64,000 nucleotides of DNA, from positions 186,001 through 250,000 of the forward strand of contig CAIUWR010000045.1 in the NCBI GenBank assembly GCA_903902915.1. The letters run 5' to 3'. Positions 54,868 through 64,000 of the stretch are shown here, in pieces. The stretch is from an uncultured Hyphomicrobiales bacterium. GTDB taxonomy: Bacteria > Pseudomonadota > Alphaproteobacteria > Rhizobiales > Beijerinckiaceae. Under the pieces are notes generated by a model. That model was not told the origin of the DNA. It searched no databases and worked only from the letters and a program-made list of their open reading frames with translations. Within the stretch, counting starts at the first letter, position 1; the number at the start of each line of letters is the position of its first letter. Both the position numbers and the translations under genes were made by a program.

Positions 54868-55842
54868 ATGAGGGCAGACAGTCAGGATCCCCACCTCTCC
54901 GCCCTCGCCAACGCCGTCGATCTGGACGATCTCCGCCGCCAGCTCGATCCGCTGGACTTCATGGCGGGCTGGAACAAGCAAGAGCCTTCCCTGTGGCGGG
55001 AGCCGCGCACGGATTTCAAACCTGTGGCGTGGCGCTGGGAGGCGGCCAAAGCGGGGCTCGACGCAGCCGGACGGCTGATCGACGCCGAGCAAGCGGAGCG
55101 GCGCAATCTGTTCATGGTGAACCCCATCGCGGGCAACCATTACGCGACCCTGCGCACGCTCGTCGCCGCCTATCAGATGCTGCTGCCGGGCGAGAAGGCG
55201 CGCACCCATCGCCATTCCCCCAACGCCCTGCGCCTCGTGCTCGATGTGGCGGATGATTGCTACACGGTGGTGGACGGCGTGCGCATCGACATGCAGCCGG
55301 GCGACGTATTGCTGACGCCGGGCATGAGCTGGCATGGCCATGGCAACGAGGGCTCGGCGCCCGGCTACTGGATCGACTTTCTCGACGTGCCGCTGGTGCA
55401 GCTGCTGGAGCCCATGTTCCTTGACCTGTGGGAGGGTTTGCAGCCCGTGGCCGACAATACCCGCGAGAGCCCCTATGTCTTCTCCATGGCCTCCATGCAG
55501 GCGCAATTGGCGCAGGCTTCGGCGGATGAGCATGGCCGCATGCGCATCAGGCTCGACGCGCCCTCCATCCCCACCACTGCTCTCTTCATGCAGACGCTGA
55601 CGGGCGGCGAGGCCACGACGCGCCTGCGCTCCACGGAAAACCAGATCTTCGCCGTGGTCAGCGGCGCGGGCGACAGTCAGATTGGCGAGCAAAGCCTGAG
55701 CTGGAGCCGGGGCGACGTGTTCGTGGCGCCGGGCTGGCATGCGGTCCAGCACCGCCCAACGAAGGACGCCCTGCTGTTTTGCGTGTCCGACCTGCCGGTG
55801 CATGAGAAACTGGGCTTCCACCGCTCGCGCGTGGAGGGTTAA
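54868..55842 (+). CDS. Cupin protein, gentisate 1,2-dioxygenase-like
   Basis: The 324-residue protein has two cupin domains. The first carries the metal-binding AYQMLLPGEKARTHRHSPNA and VDGVRIDMQPGDVLLTPGMS followed by WHGHG. The second begins ALFMQTLTGGEATTRLRSTE and has APGWHAVQHRP. This is the layout of gentisate and 1-hydroxy-2-naphthoate dioxygenases, which cleave an aromatic ring with iron(II). It is divergent from the binding protein/Rieske/dehydrogenase group across 102 bases and probably works in the same pathway. GGAGGAAA precedes the ATG at 54868. Confidence 0.9.
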   Translation: MRADSQDPHLSALANAVDLDDLRRQLDPLDFMAGWNKQEPSLWREPRTDFKPVAWRWEAAKAGLDAAGRLIDAEQAERRNLFMVNPIAGNHYATLRTLVAAYQMLLPGEKARTHRHSPNALRLVLDVADDCYTVVDGVRIDMQPGDVLLTPGMSWHGHGNEGSAPGYWIDFLDVPLVQLLEPMFLDLWEGLQPVADNTRESPYVFSMASMQAQLAQASADEHGRMRIRLDAPSIPTTALFMQTLTGGEATTRLRSTENQIFAVVSGAGDSQIGEQSLSWSRGDVFVAPGWHAVQHRPTKDALLFCVSDLPVHEKLGFHRSRVEG

Positions 55843-56378
55843 GCGCCCCCTGCGGGCGCCAGCCGGAACACCCCGCGCCAGCGGATCACCCCCCATGCCA
55901 GCGGATGCGCGCGGCGCCACACCTGCGCCACCTCGTCCACCAGCACGCCGCCGCGCACCTGCGGCGGGGCCGCGAAGACCTCGCCCATGCGCCCCGAAAG
56001 CGACTGATCGGCCAGCACATCCCAGCGCGAATGGCCGCCCATGAGCGGCGAATAGACGCCAAAGACCACCCGCGCCATTCGCGTCTCGCGCACGGCGAAG
56101 GAGCACATGGGACAGGGCTCGACCGTGGTGTAGAGCGTGCAGTCCCGCAACGCGCCCCGGCCCAGCCGACGCTGCGCCTCGCTGATGGCGACCATTTCCG
56201 CATGCCGGGTCACGTCGCCGTCGCGTTTGGTGCGATTGGCGCCGGTGCAGACGACCTCCTCGCCCCGGGCGATGACGCAGGCGAAGGGGAACTCCCCTGC
56301 GCTCACCCCCTCCCACGCGCAGGCGATGCAGCGACGCATCATGCTGTGGTCAAGGTCTTCGCCCAGATCGTCCCGCAT
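55839..56378 (-). CDS. Nucleoside deaminase (cytidine/deoxycytidylate deaminase family)
   Basis: The 179-residue enzyme has the zinc-binding motifs TRHAEMVAISEAQ (HAE) and TTVEPCPMCSFAVRET (PCxxC), with the catalytic Glu in HAE. The family includes guanine, cytosine and tRNA adenosine deaminases; the C-terminal half does not identify the substrate. The ATG at 56378 (MRDDLGEDLDHSMMRRCI) is the first sensible start; the track adds 37 residues. It overlaps the convergent cupin gene by 4 bases. Confidence 0.88.
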   Translation of the reverse strand: MRDDLGEDLDHSMMRRCIACAWEGVSAGEFPFACVIARGEEVVCTGANRTKRDGDVTRHAEMVAISEAQRRLGRGALRDCTLYTTVEPCPMCSFAVRETRMARVVFGVYSPLMGGHSRWDVLADQSLSGRMGEVFAAPPQVRGGVLVDEVAQVWRRAHPLAWGVIRWRGVFRLAPAGGA

Positions 56379-56483
56379 CGGCCGCTGCTCCCTATGGCCA
56401 GACTGCGGCGATGAAGCGTAGCTGGCGAAGTCCTGGGACAAGCGTTTTGCAGCGCAGTCGTTCCCGATTCGCGGCGACGAAGA

Positions 56484-56527
56484 GGTCAATTGACCGCAAT
56501 TGCGGCGCTTGCATCATTTTTATGCAA
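56484..56527. promoter_or_regulatory. Three stacked inverted repeats upstream of the ATP-grasp operon
   Basis: GGTCAATTGACC (56484-56495) and CCGCAATTGCGG (56494-56505) are perfect 12-base palindromes sharing two bases. TTGCAT-CATTTTT-ATGCAA (56509-56527) follows after three bases. They lie in the 284-base gap between the deaminase and the ATP-grasp gene. Such density is what a multi-site operator would show, but no regulator gene is adjacent. Confidence 0.5.
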
Positions 56528-56662
56528 ACCGCGCATTTTCCTGTCCAAGCTCGCGCTGGGGCAAGGCGTCACAGCGGCGGATTATCACAATGCCAGACTG
56601 GTATACGCTTTGCTTGGCGGTTACCATGTTCGCAAGGACAGATCTCCAACAGGAGTGAAGGC

Positions 56663-58099
56663 GTGACGCAGTCGGCGTTTTTTGATGAGATGACTGCCTC
56701 GGGCGGCGACGTCCGCGCCGTCTACGCCCGCATCAGCCGCTGGCTCAACGCATCGCCACCCGAACTCCTCGCCGCCCGCCGCGAACAGGCCGAGCTGATG
56801 TTCCGGCGCATCGGCATCACTTTCGCGGTCTATGGGGACAAGGAGGCGACCGAACGCCTGATCCCCTTCGACATCATCCCCCGCGTGCTCTCCCGCACGG
56901 AATGGAACCGTCTGGAAAAGGGTCTCGTGCAGCGGGTGAAGGCGCTGAACGCCTTCCTCGCGGATCTCTACGGCAAGGGCGAGATACTGAAGGCGGGCGT
57001 CGTTCCCTCCGACATCATCTATCGCAACCCCGCCTTCCGCCCCGAAATGGCCGGACGTCCGGTGCCGCATGACATCTATGTCCATATCGCGGGCATCGAC
57101 ATCGTGCGCGTGGACGCCGATGATTTCTACGTTCTCGAAGACAACGCCCGCACCCCCTCCGGGGTCTCCTACATGCTGGAGAACCGCGAGGTGATGATGC
57201 GCCTGCTGCCGGACCTCTTCGCCAGCTGCGGCGTGGCGCCGGTGGAGAATTATCCCGAACATCTGCGCGCGTCCCTGCGCTCCGTGGCGCCGCTGCGCGC
57301 GGGCGGCGACCCGACCATCGTCGTGCTGACGCCCGGCCAGTTCAATTCGGCTTACTACGAACATTCGTTCCTCGCCGACAAACTCGGCGTCGAGCTGGTG
57401 GAGGGCCGCGACCTGCTGGTGCGCGACGGCTTCGTCTATATGCGCACCACCCAAGGCCCCAAGCGCGTGGATGTCATCTATCGCCGCCTCGACGATGATT
57501 ACCTTGATCCCCTAGCCTTCCGTCCTGACAGCACGCTGGGCGTGCCGGGGCTGATGGGCGCCTATCAGGCGGGCAATGTGACGCTCGCCAACGCGGTCGG
57601 CACCGGCGTCGCGGACGACAAGGCCGTCTACACCTACATGCCCGAAATCATCCGCTTCTATACCGGCGAGGAGCCGCTGCTGAAGAATGTGCCGACCTGG
57701 CGCTGCCGCGAGGCCGATGCGCTGAAATATGTGCTGGAGCATCTGCCCGACCTCGTGGTGAAGGAAGTCAATGGTTCCGGCGGCTACGGCATGCTCGTCG
57801 GCCCGCACGCCACGCGCGCGGAGATCGAGACCTTCGGCAAGAAGCTCGCCGCCGATCCATCCAACTTCATCGCCCAGCCCACCCTGTCGCTCTCCACCTG
57901 CCCCACGTCCTTCAGTGGCGGCGTCGGTCCTCGTCATGTGGATCTGCGTCCCTTCGTGCTCAGCGGCGCGGATGGGGTGCGCGTGGTGCCCGGCGGATTG
58001 ACCCGCGTCGCCTTGAAGGAAGGGTCGCTCGTGGTGAATTCCAGCCAGGGCGGCGGCACCAAGGACACCTGGGTCGTCGACGACCCGCAATTGGCCTGA
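56663..58099 (+). CDS. Circularly permuted ATP-grasp protein (COG2308 type)
   Basis: The 478-residue protein belongs to the circularly permuted ATP-grasp group. Visible family blocks are NAFLADLYGKGEILKAGVVP, YVHIAGIDIVRVDADDFYVL, EDNARTPSGVSYMLENREVM and VVKEVNGSGGYGMLVGP, the last resembling the ATP-grasp glycine-rich loop. These enzymes are predicted to form amide bonds, but a substrate is not known. The GTG at 56663 follows AGGAG and starts MTQSAFFDEM. It is the first gene of the alpha-E/transglutaminase/Anbu cluster, the next gene starting 7 bases after its stop. Confidence 0.92.
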   Translation: MTQSAFFDEMTASGGDVRAVYARISRWLNASPPELLAARREQAELMFRRIGITFAVYGDKEATERLIPFDIIPRVLSRTEWNRLEKGLVQRVKALNAFLADLYGKGEILKAGVVPSDIIYRNPAFRPEMAGRPVPHDIYVHIAGIDIVRVDADDFYVLEDNARTPSGVSYMLENREVMMRLLPDLFASCGVAPVENYPEHLRASLRSVAPLRAGGDPTIVVLTPGQFNSAYYEHSFLADKLGVELVEGRDLLVRDGFVYMRTTQGPKRVDVIYRRLDDDYLDPLAFRPDSTLGVPGLMGAYQAGNVTLANAVGTGVADDKAVYTYMPEIIRFYTGEEPLLKNVPTWRCREADALKYVLEHLPDLVVKEVNGSGGYGMLVGPHATRAEIETFGKKLAADPSNFIAQPTLSLSTCPTSFSGGVGPRHVDLRPFVLSGADGVRVVPGGLTRVALKEGSLVVNSSQGGGTKDTWVVDDPQLA

Positions 58100-58106
58100 G
58101 AGTCCC

Positions 58107-59063
58107 ATGCTCGCTCGCACCGCCGACAGTCTCTTCTGGTTCGCCCGCTATATGGAGCGCGCCGATTTCGTCGCCCGCATCGTCCATACGACGCGGCGCC
58201 TCGCCTCCTTGCCCTCCCGCGAGAGCAGCGTGGCCAATGAATGGGAAGCCGCCCTTTCGGCGGCGGGCGCCCTCGAAGCCTATCAAGAGGCGCATGAGGA
58301 AGTGGAGGCCAACGCCGCCATTGAATTCCTGCTCTTCGACACGCGCAACACCTCCTCCATCGTCAGCTGCATCGAGAGCGGACGCATCAACGCCCGCGCG
58401 GTGCGCACGGCCCTGACCATCGAAACCTGGCAGACCATCAATGCGGGCTGGCAGGAAATGAAGAAGGTGCAGGCCAAGCATCAGGCCCGCAGCCTCGACA
58501 CCGAAGAGCTGGTGGCCTTTCTTGACCTCGCCATGAAGATCGCGCTGGATGTGGACGGCTCGGCCTATCGCACCATGTTGCGCAACGACGCCTACTGGTT
58601 CTCGCGCCTTGGCCTCTATGTGGAGCGCGCGGACAATACGGCGCGCATTCTGGACGTGAAATACAATATCCTGCTGCCCGAGAGCGAAAGCGTCGGCGGC
58701 TCGCTCGACTATTTCCAGTGGAACGCGATCCTGCGCGCCGTCTCCGCCGTCACCTCCTATCACTGGATCTATCGCGACGGCGTGAAGCCCTGGCTGATCG
58801 CCGATCTGTTGATCCTGCGCCCGGAAATGCCCCGCTCCCTGCTCGCCTGCTATGGCGAGATCGTGCGCTTCCTCGACGCCATCTCCAGCGCCTATGGTCG
58901 CCAGGGCGCCGCCCAGCGCCGCGCCCGCCAAATTCTGGGACGGCTGGAAAACACCACGATGAAAGACGTTTTCGGCGCCGGCCTTCACGAATTCTTGACG
59001 GATTTCATCGAGGACAACAACACGATCGGCGGAGCCATCGCCGAACAATATCTTCTCGACTGA
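58107..59063 (+). CDS. Alpha-E domain protein (COG2307 type)
   Basis: The 318-residue, almost fully helical protein fits the alpha-E domain family: its N-terminus MLARTADSLFWFARYMERAD is the family hallmark, and a conserved NDAYWFSRLGLYVERADNTA lies near residue 155. The function is unknown; it is nearly always encoded beside the circularly permuted ATP-grasp protein and probably acts as its partner. The gene starts 7 bases after the ATP-grasp stop and ends 7 bases before the transglutaminase-like gene, so all are one operon. Confidence 0.93.
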   Translation: MLARTADSLFWFARYMERADFVARIVHTTRRLASLPSRESSVANEWEAALSAAGALEAYQEAHEEVEANAAIEFLLFDTRNTSSIVSCIESGRINARAVRTALTIETWQTINAGWQEMKKVQAKHQARSLDTEELVAFLDLAMKIALDVDGSAYRTMLRNDAYWFSRLGLYVERADNTARILDVKYNILLPESESVGGSLDYFQWNAILRAVSAVTSYHWIYRDGVKPWLIADLLILRPEMPRSLLACYGEIVRFLDAISSAYGRQGAAQRRARQILGRLENTTMKDVFGAGLHEFLTDFIEDNNTIGGAIAEQYLLD

Positions 59064-59070
59064 GGCGGAC

Positions 59071-59886
59071 ATGCGCATCAAGGTCCACCACGAGACCCTG
59101 TTTCATTTTGATACGCCCCAGCGCGCCGTGCTTCAGGCCCTGCGCCTGACCCCGCGCGCCTTCGAGGCCCAGCATGTGGCGGCCTGGCGCATTGACGTGG
59201 ACATGGATTGCCATCTTGCGGCCAGCGAGGACTCCTTCGGCAACATCACCCACGCCTTCACCGCCGAGGGCGCCGTTGAGCATTTCAAGGTTCTGGTGGA
59301 AGGCGAGATCGAGACCATCGACATGGCGGGCGTGGTGCGCGGCGCGCGCGAGCCCTTCCCCGTCGAACTCTATCTGCGCCCGACCGACCTCACCCATGCG
59401 GGCGAGCACGTCGCCGCCTTTGCGCGCAAAGCCATCGGCGCAACAACCGAGCCTCTGGAACGGCTGCACAAGCTGATGCACGTCTGCAACGAGACCGTCG
59501 CCTTCGCGGCGGAGGGCGTGGAACTGAGCGCCAACCAGGCGCTGGCGGGCGGCCAAGGCGACGCGGCGAGCCTCGCCCACCTCTTCATCGCCAGCGCGCG
59601 GTTGATCGGCGCCCCCGCCCGCTGCATCAGCGGCTATTTGTTGCGCGAGGAGCCCGTGGGGCCAGAATCCCTGCACGTCTGGGCTGAAGCCCATGTGGAA
59701 GATCTGGGCTGGGTCGCCTTCGACCCCACCCATGCCGTTTGCCCAACCGACCACCATATTCGCGTGGCCTGCGCGCTGGATCATCTGGGCGCGCGTCCCG
59801 TTCGTAGTTCACATTCGGGCGCAGGCGCGCGCAAGAGCGACGTGCGCGTCGTGAAGGCGCAAGCCCAGCGCCAATGGCAAAGCTGA
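59071..59886 (+). CDS. Transglutaminase-like protein lacking the catalytic Cys
   Basis: The 271-residue protein has the bacterial transglutaminase N-terminal beta domain (IKVHHETLFHFDTPQRAVLQ) and a transglutaminase-like core. The core keeps the catalytic His in LHVWAEAHVEDLG (His202) and the Asp in WVAFDPTHA (Asp218). The segment that should contain the nucleophilic Cys reads GGQGDAASLAHLFIASARLI; Ala165 stands where Cys is expected. The codon is GCG, confirmed from the DNA. Enzymatic activity of the usual type is therefore doubtful, and it may bind a ligand or partner. It is the third gene of the Anbu operon. Confidence 0.9.
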   Translation: MRIKVHHETLFHFDTPQRAVLQALRLTPRAFEAQHVAAWRIDVDMDCHLAASEDSFGNITHAFTAEGAVEHFKVLVEGEIETIDMAGVVRGAREPFPVELYLRPTDLTHAGEHVAAFARKAIGATTEPLERLHKLMHVCNETVAFAAEGVELSANQALAGGQGDAASLAHLFIASARLIGAPARCISGYLLREEPVGPESLHVWAEAHVEDLGWVAFDPTHAVCPTDHHIRVACALDHLGARPVRSSHSGAGARKSDVRVVKAQAQRQWQS

Positions 59887-59943
59887 TTCAGCGATGATGG
59901 CGACGCTGGCCCGAACTGCGCGCCCATCCGGAGGATATTTGAA

Positions 59944-60696
59944 ATGACCTATTGCTGCGGCGTGCTCGTGCGCGATGGACTTGTCATGATCGCGGACACC
60001 CGCACCAATGCGGGCATCGACAATATTTCGACCTTCCGCAAATTGCATATGTTCAACGAGCCGGACCATCATGTGATGATGATCGCCTCTGCGGGCAATC
60101 TCTCGGCGACGCAAAGCATCCTGCATCTGGTGAGCGAGGGTTTCGAAAATCCCGAGACCAAGGAAAAGGAGCGCATCGCCGGTTGCAAGAGCATGTTTGA
60201 CGCCGCCCAGCTCATTGGCCGCGCCATCCGCCGGGTGCAGACCATCGAAGGCGATGCCTATCAGCAGGGCAGCGTCAAATTCGAAGTGTCTTTCCTGTTC
60301 GGCGGCCAGATCGCGGGCGACCGGATGCGCTTGTTCATGATCTATGCGGCTGGCAATTTCATCGAATGTTCGCAGGACGCGCCCTTCTTCCAGATTGGCG
60401 AATACAAATATGGCAAGCCCGTGCTCGACCGGGCTGTCAATTTCGAGACCAATCTCGACGACGCGCTGAAGGTGGCGCTCGTGTCGATGGATTCCACGAT
60501 GCGCTCGAATCTGGGCGTCGGCCTGCCCATCGACATGGCGACGAGCCGCCGCGATTCGCTGCGCCTTGAGGTGGACGAGCGCATCGACCACACGGAACCC
60601 TATTTCCACGACCTGCGCGACCGTTGGTCCACCGCCCTCAAGCTCGCCTATGCGGGCATTCCGGCCCCGCCCTATGGGAAGAACCGGAAGCGTTGA
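59944..60696 (+). CDS. Anbu-type proteasome-like peptidase
   Basis: The 250-residue protein is an Anbu (ancestral beta subunit) Ntn-hydrolase related to HslV and proteasome beta subunits. After Met removal Thr2 becomes the N-terminal nucleophile (MTYCCGVLV); Asp18 in IADTRTNAG and Lys33 in STFRKL fit the other active-site positions. The protein ends in a basic tail (YGKNRKR). It is the last gene of the four-gene cluster, with a 57-base gap after the transglutaminase-like gene. Anbu proteins form ring- or helix-shaped assemblies; their natural substrate and ATPase partner are not known. Confidence 0.93.
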   Translation: MTYCCGVLVRDGLVMIADTRTNAGIDNISTFRKLHMFNEPDHHVMMIASAGNLSATQSILHLVSEGFENPETKEKERIAGCKSMFDAAQLIGRAIRRVQTIEGDAYQQGSVKFEVSFLFGGQIAGDRMRLFMIYAAGNFIECSQDAPFFQIGEYKYGKPVLDRAVNFETNLDDALKVALVSMDSTMRSNLGVGLPIDMATSRRDSLRLEVDERIDHTEPYFHDLRDRWSTALKLAYAGIPAPPYGKNRKR

Positions 60697-60750
60697 GGAG
60701 CGTTTTTCCCGCTCTTGCGCCCCTCTCCAAAGCGGATTAGGTTCCTCCCA

Positions 60751-62766
<2,016 letters not shown>

Positions 62767-62775
62767 TTCAATAAA

Positions 62776-62815
62776 GGGCGGGCGCCGAGACTTTCGGCCC
62801 CGCCCATATTTTCCA
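62776..62815 (+). terminator. Terminator after thiC
   Basis: GGGCGGG-C-GCCGA and TTCGGC-C-CCGCCC form a long stem with a small loop, followed by ATATTTTCCATTTTTT. It lies 9 bases after the thiC stop codon. Confidence 0.75.
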
Positions 62816-62876
62816 TTTTTTCGTCGATCACGGGCCACGCGCGCCCGAACCCCCCACCATGTCTCAGGAGCCCCCC

Positions 62877-64000
62877 ATGACCCTGCTGACCGCACATCCC
62901 AGCCGCCGCACGCTCGCGCGCCTGCTTGGCGCCTCAGCGGGGGCGCTCGCCATGCCTTCGATCATCCGCGCGCAGGACAGCGTCATCCGCATCGGCGTGC
63001 TGGGCGACCTGTCGGGCTATTCCATGGAGATCGGCGGCCCCGGCGCGGTCATCGCCACGCGCATGGCGGTGGAGGACCATGGGAGCAAAGCGGCGGGCAT
63101 GGCGGTGGAAGTCTTGCAGGCGGATTTCCTCAACAAGCCCGACGTCGCCTCGCAGATCGCCCGGCGCTGGTTCGATGTGGATGACGTGGACGCCATCACC
63201 GATCTGCCCAACACCCCCTCCGCGCTGGCCGTGGCGCGGCTGGGCAAGGAGCGCGAGCGCATCATTCTGGTGGCGGAAGCCGCCACGCCCGAACTCACCA
63301 CCGGCCAATGCTCCCCCACCACCTTCCACCATGCCGACGACACGAACGCGCTTGCTGCGGGCACGGCGAAGGCGCTGCTGGAACAGGGGCTGAAGAGCTG
63401 GTTCTTCCTCACCGCCGATTTCGGTTTCGGCCACCAGATGCAGGCCTCCGCCGAGCGCGTGGTGCGCGAGGGCGGCGGCACGGTTGTGGGCGCGGTGCGC
63501 CATCCGCTCGCCGCCTCCGATTTCAGCTCGTTCCTGTTGCAGGCGCAGGCCTCCAAGGCGCAGGTCATCGCGCTGGCCAATGTGGGCGAGGACACCACCA
63601 CCGCCATCAAACAGGCGGCGGAATTTGGCATCGGCGCCGGGCCGCAGGTCATCGCGGGCTTGCTGATGGTGATCAGCGACATCAAGGCGCTGGGGCTCGA
63701 TGTGGCGAAGGGCCTCTATGTCACCGAGGGCTTCTATTGGGACGCCAACGACAAGGCGCGTGATTTCGCCAAGCGCTTCGCGGCGCGCAACGGCGGCAAG
63801 GTTCCCACCAAGGCCCATGCGGCCAATTATATCGGCGTGCGCCATTATCTCGACGCGGTGGAGGCGGCGGGCTCCAAAGCGCCGCAGGCCGTCATGGCGA
63901 AGATGCGCGAACTGCCCATCGACTATCTCGGCAAGCCCGCGCGGCTGCGCGAGGACGGGCGCGTGATCTATGATCTCGATCTCTTCCAGGTGAAGAGCCC
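62877..64000 (+). CDS. Branched-chain amino-acid-type ABC substrate-binding protein (3' end outside window)
   Basis: This frame is missing from the ORF track because it runs off the window. About 374 codons are visible. A twin-arginine-type signal (PSRRTLARLLGASAGALAMP) is followed by IRIGVLGDLSGYSMEIGGPG, the typical start of Leu/Ile/Val-family (Peripla_BP_6) binders. Further segments include FFLTADFGFGHQMQASAERV and GLYVTEGFYWDANDKARDFA. Relatives bind amino acids, amides or aromatic acids. The ATG at 62877 has AGGAG six bases before it; an in-frame ATG at 62859 is less well placed. Transport genes, if any, lie beyond the window. Confidence 0.9.
   Translation, partial: MTLLTAHPSRRTLARLLGASAGALAMPSIIRAQDSVIRIGVLGDLSGYSMEIGGPGAVIATRMAVEDHGSKAAGMAVEVLQADFLNKPDVASQIARRWFDVDDVDAITDLPNTPSALAVARLGKERERIILVAEAATPELTTGQCSPTTFHHADDTNALAAGTAKALLEQGLKSWFFLTADFGFGHQMQASAERVVREGGGTVVGAVRHPLAASDFSSFLLQAQASKAQVIALANVGEDTTTAIKQAAEFGIGAGPQVIAGLLMVISDIKALGLDVAKGLYVTEGFYWDANDKARDFAKRFAARNGGKVPTKAHAANYIGVRHYLDAVEAAGSKAPQAVMAKMRELPIDYLGKPARLREDGRVIYDLDLFQVKS

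Noticed and set aside
54766-56316. N-terminal extension of the tricarboxylate-type binding protein in the track (53731..56316)
   Set aside because: The extension is antisense to the cupin gene and to part of the deaminase region; a signal peptide and strong ribosome-binding site mark the true start at 54765.

Overview
The window is GC-rich, densely coded alphaproteobacterial chromosome, most likely from the order Hyphomicrobiales (Rhizobiales). The reasons are an MbfA-type ferritin/VIT1 iron exporter preceded by a perfect Irr-box-like inverted repeat, an Omp25/31-type porin with the usual AADLP signal-peptide end, an ELM1-like protein, a DUF2852 protein, an extensin-family lipoprotein, a KGG-repeat stress protein and a long (1161 aa) CarB. 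I cannot name the genus. I saw no rRNA, tRNA, CRISPR array, insertion sequence or prophage; most of the window reads as ordinary core chromosome with a few accessory islands.

Layout. 1-4.1 kb: the 5' end of a cytochrome bc1 operon (petA-petB, leftward), trmL, a small DUF2158-like protein, a higBA toxin-antitoxin pair and a GtrA-like membrane protein. 4.1-8.8 kb: carB, preceded by a terminator-like hairpin that may end a small RNA or attenuator, then greA and a KGG protein. 9-11.7 kb: ELM1-like protein, a NUDIX hydrolase and mbfA. 11.7-18 kb: a polar amino-acid ABC transporter divergent from an ArgE-like deacetylase, a phosphoesterase and an orphan NMT1-type binding protein. 18-21.8 kb: envelope proteins (Tim44-like, DUF2852, extensin family) and a GNAT enzyme. 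21.8-28.6 kb: a tight four-gene leftward operon moxR-DUF58-DUF4159-large vWA/GATase-like membrane protein. 28.7-31.6 kb: DUF1285, CoA-pyrophosphatase-type NUDIX, CCA-adding enzyme and a small unknown protein. 31.6-37.5 kb: SDR, porin, cold-shock protein, RlmJ, RNase T2, a secreted unknown protein and release factor 3. 37.6-51 kb: two RND efflux systems, one as MFP-RND and one as OMF-MFP-RND-RND of the MdtABC type. 51.2-56.4 kb: an aromatic-catabolism-like group (zinc dehydrogenase, Rieske oxygenase, tripartite tricarboxylate binding protein, gentisate-dioxygenase-like cupin) and a nucleoside deaminase. 56.5-60.7 kb: the widespread but functionally unsolved cluster of circularly permuted ATP-grasp, alpha-E, transglutaminase-like protein and Anbu protease. 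60.7-64 kb: a TPP riboswitch with thiC, then a truncated branched-chain-amino-acid-type binding protein running off the end.

The most notable observations are the transglutaminase-like protein of the Anbu cluster, which has Ala where the catalytic Cys belongs, and the three stacked inverted repeats upstream of that cluster. Also worth a look are the two terminator hairpins with no upstream gene (before carB and before the Tim44-like gene), the perfect iron-control element at mbfA, and the Rieske/cupin cluster that lacks a visible electron-transfer partner. All calls come from reading the sequence and the ORF translations; no database search was run. Motif positions are approximate unless residues are numbered exactly.
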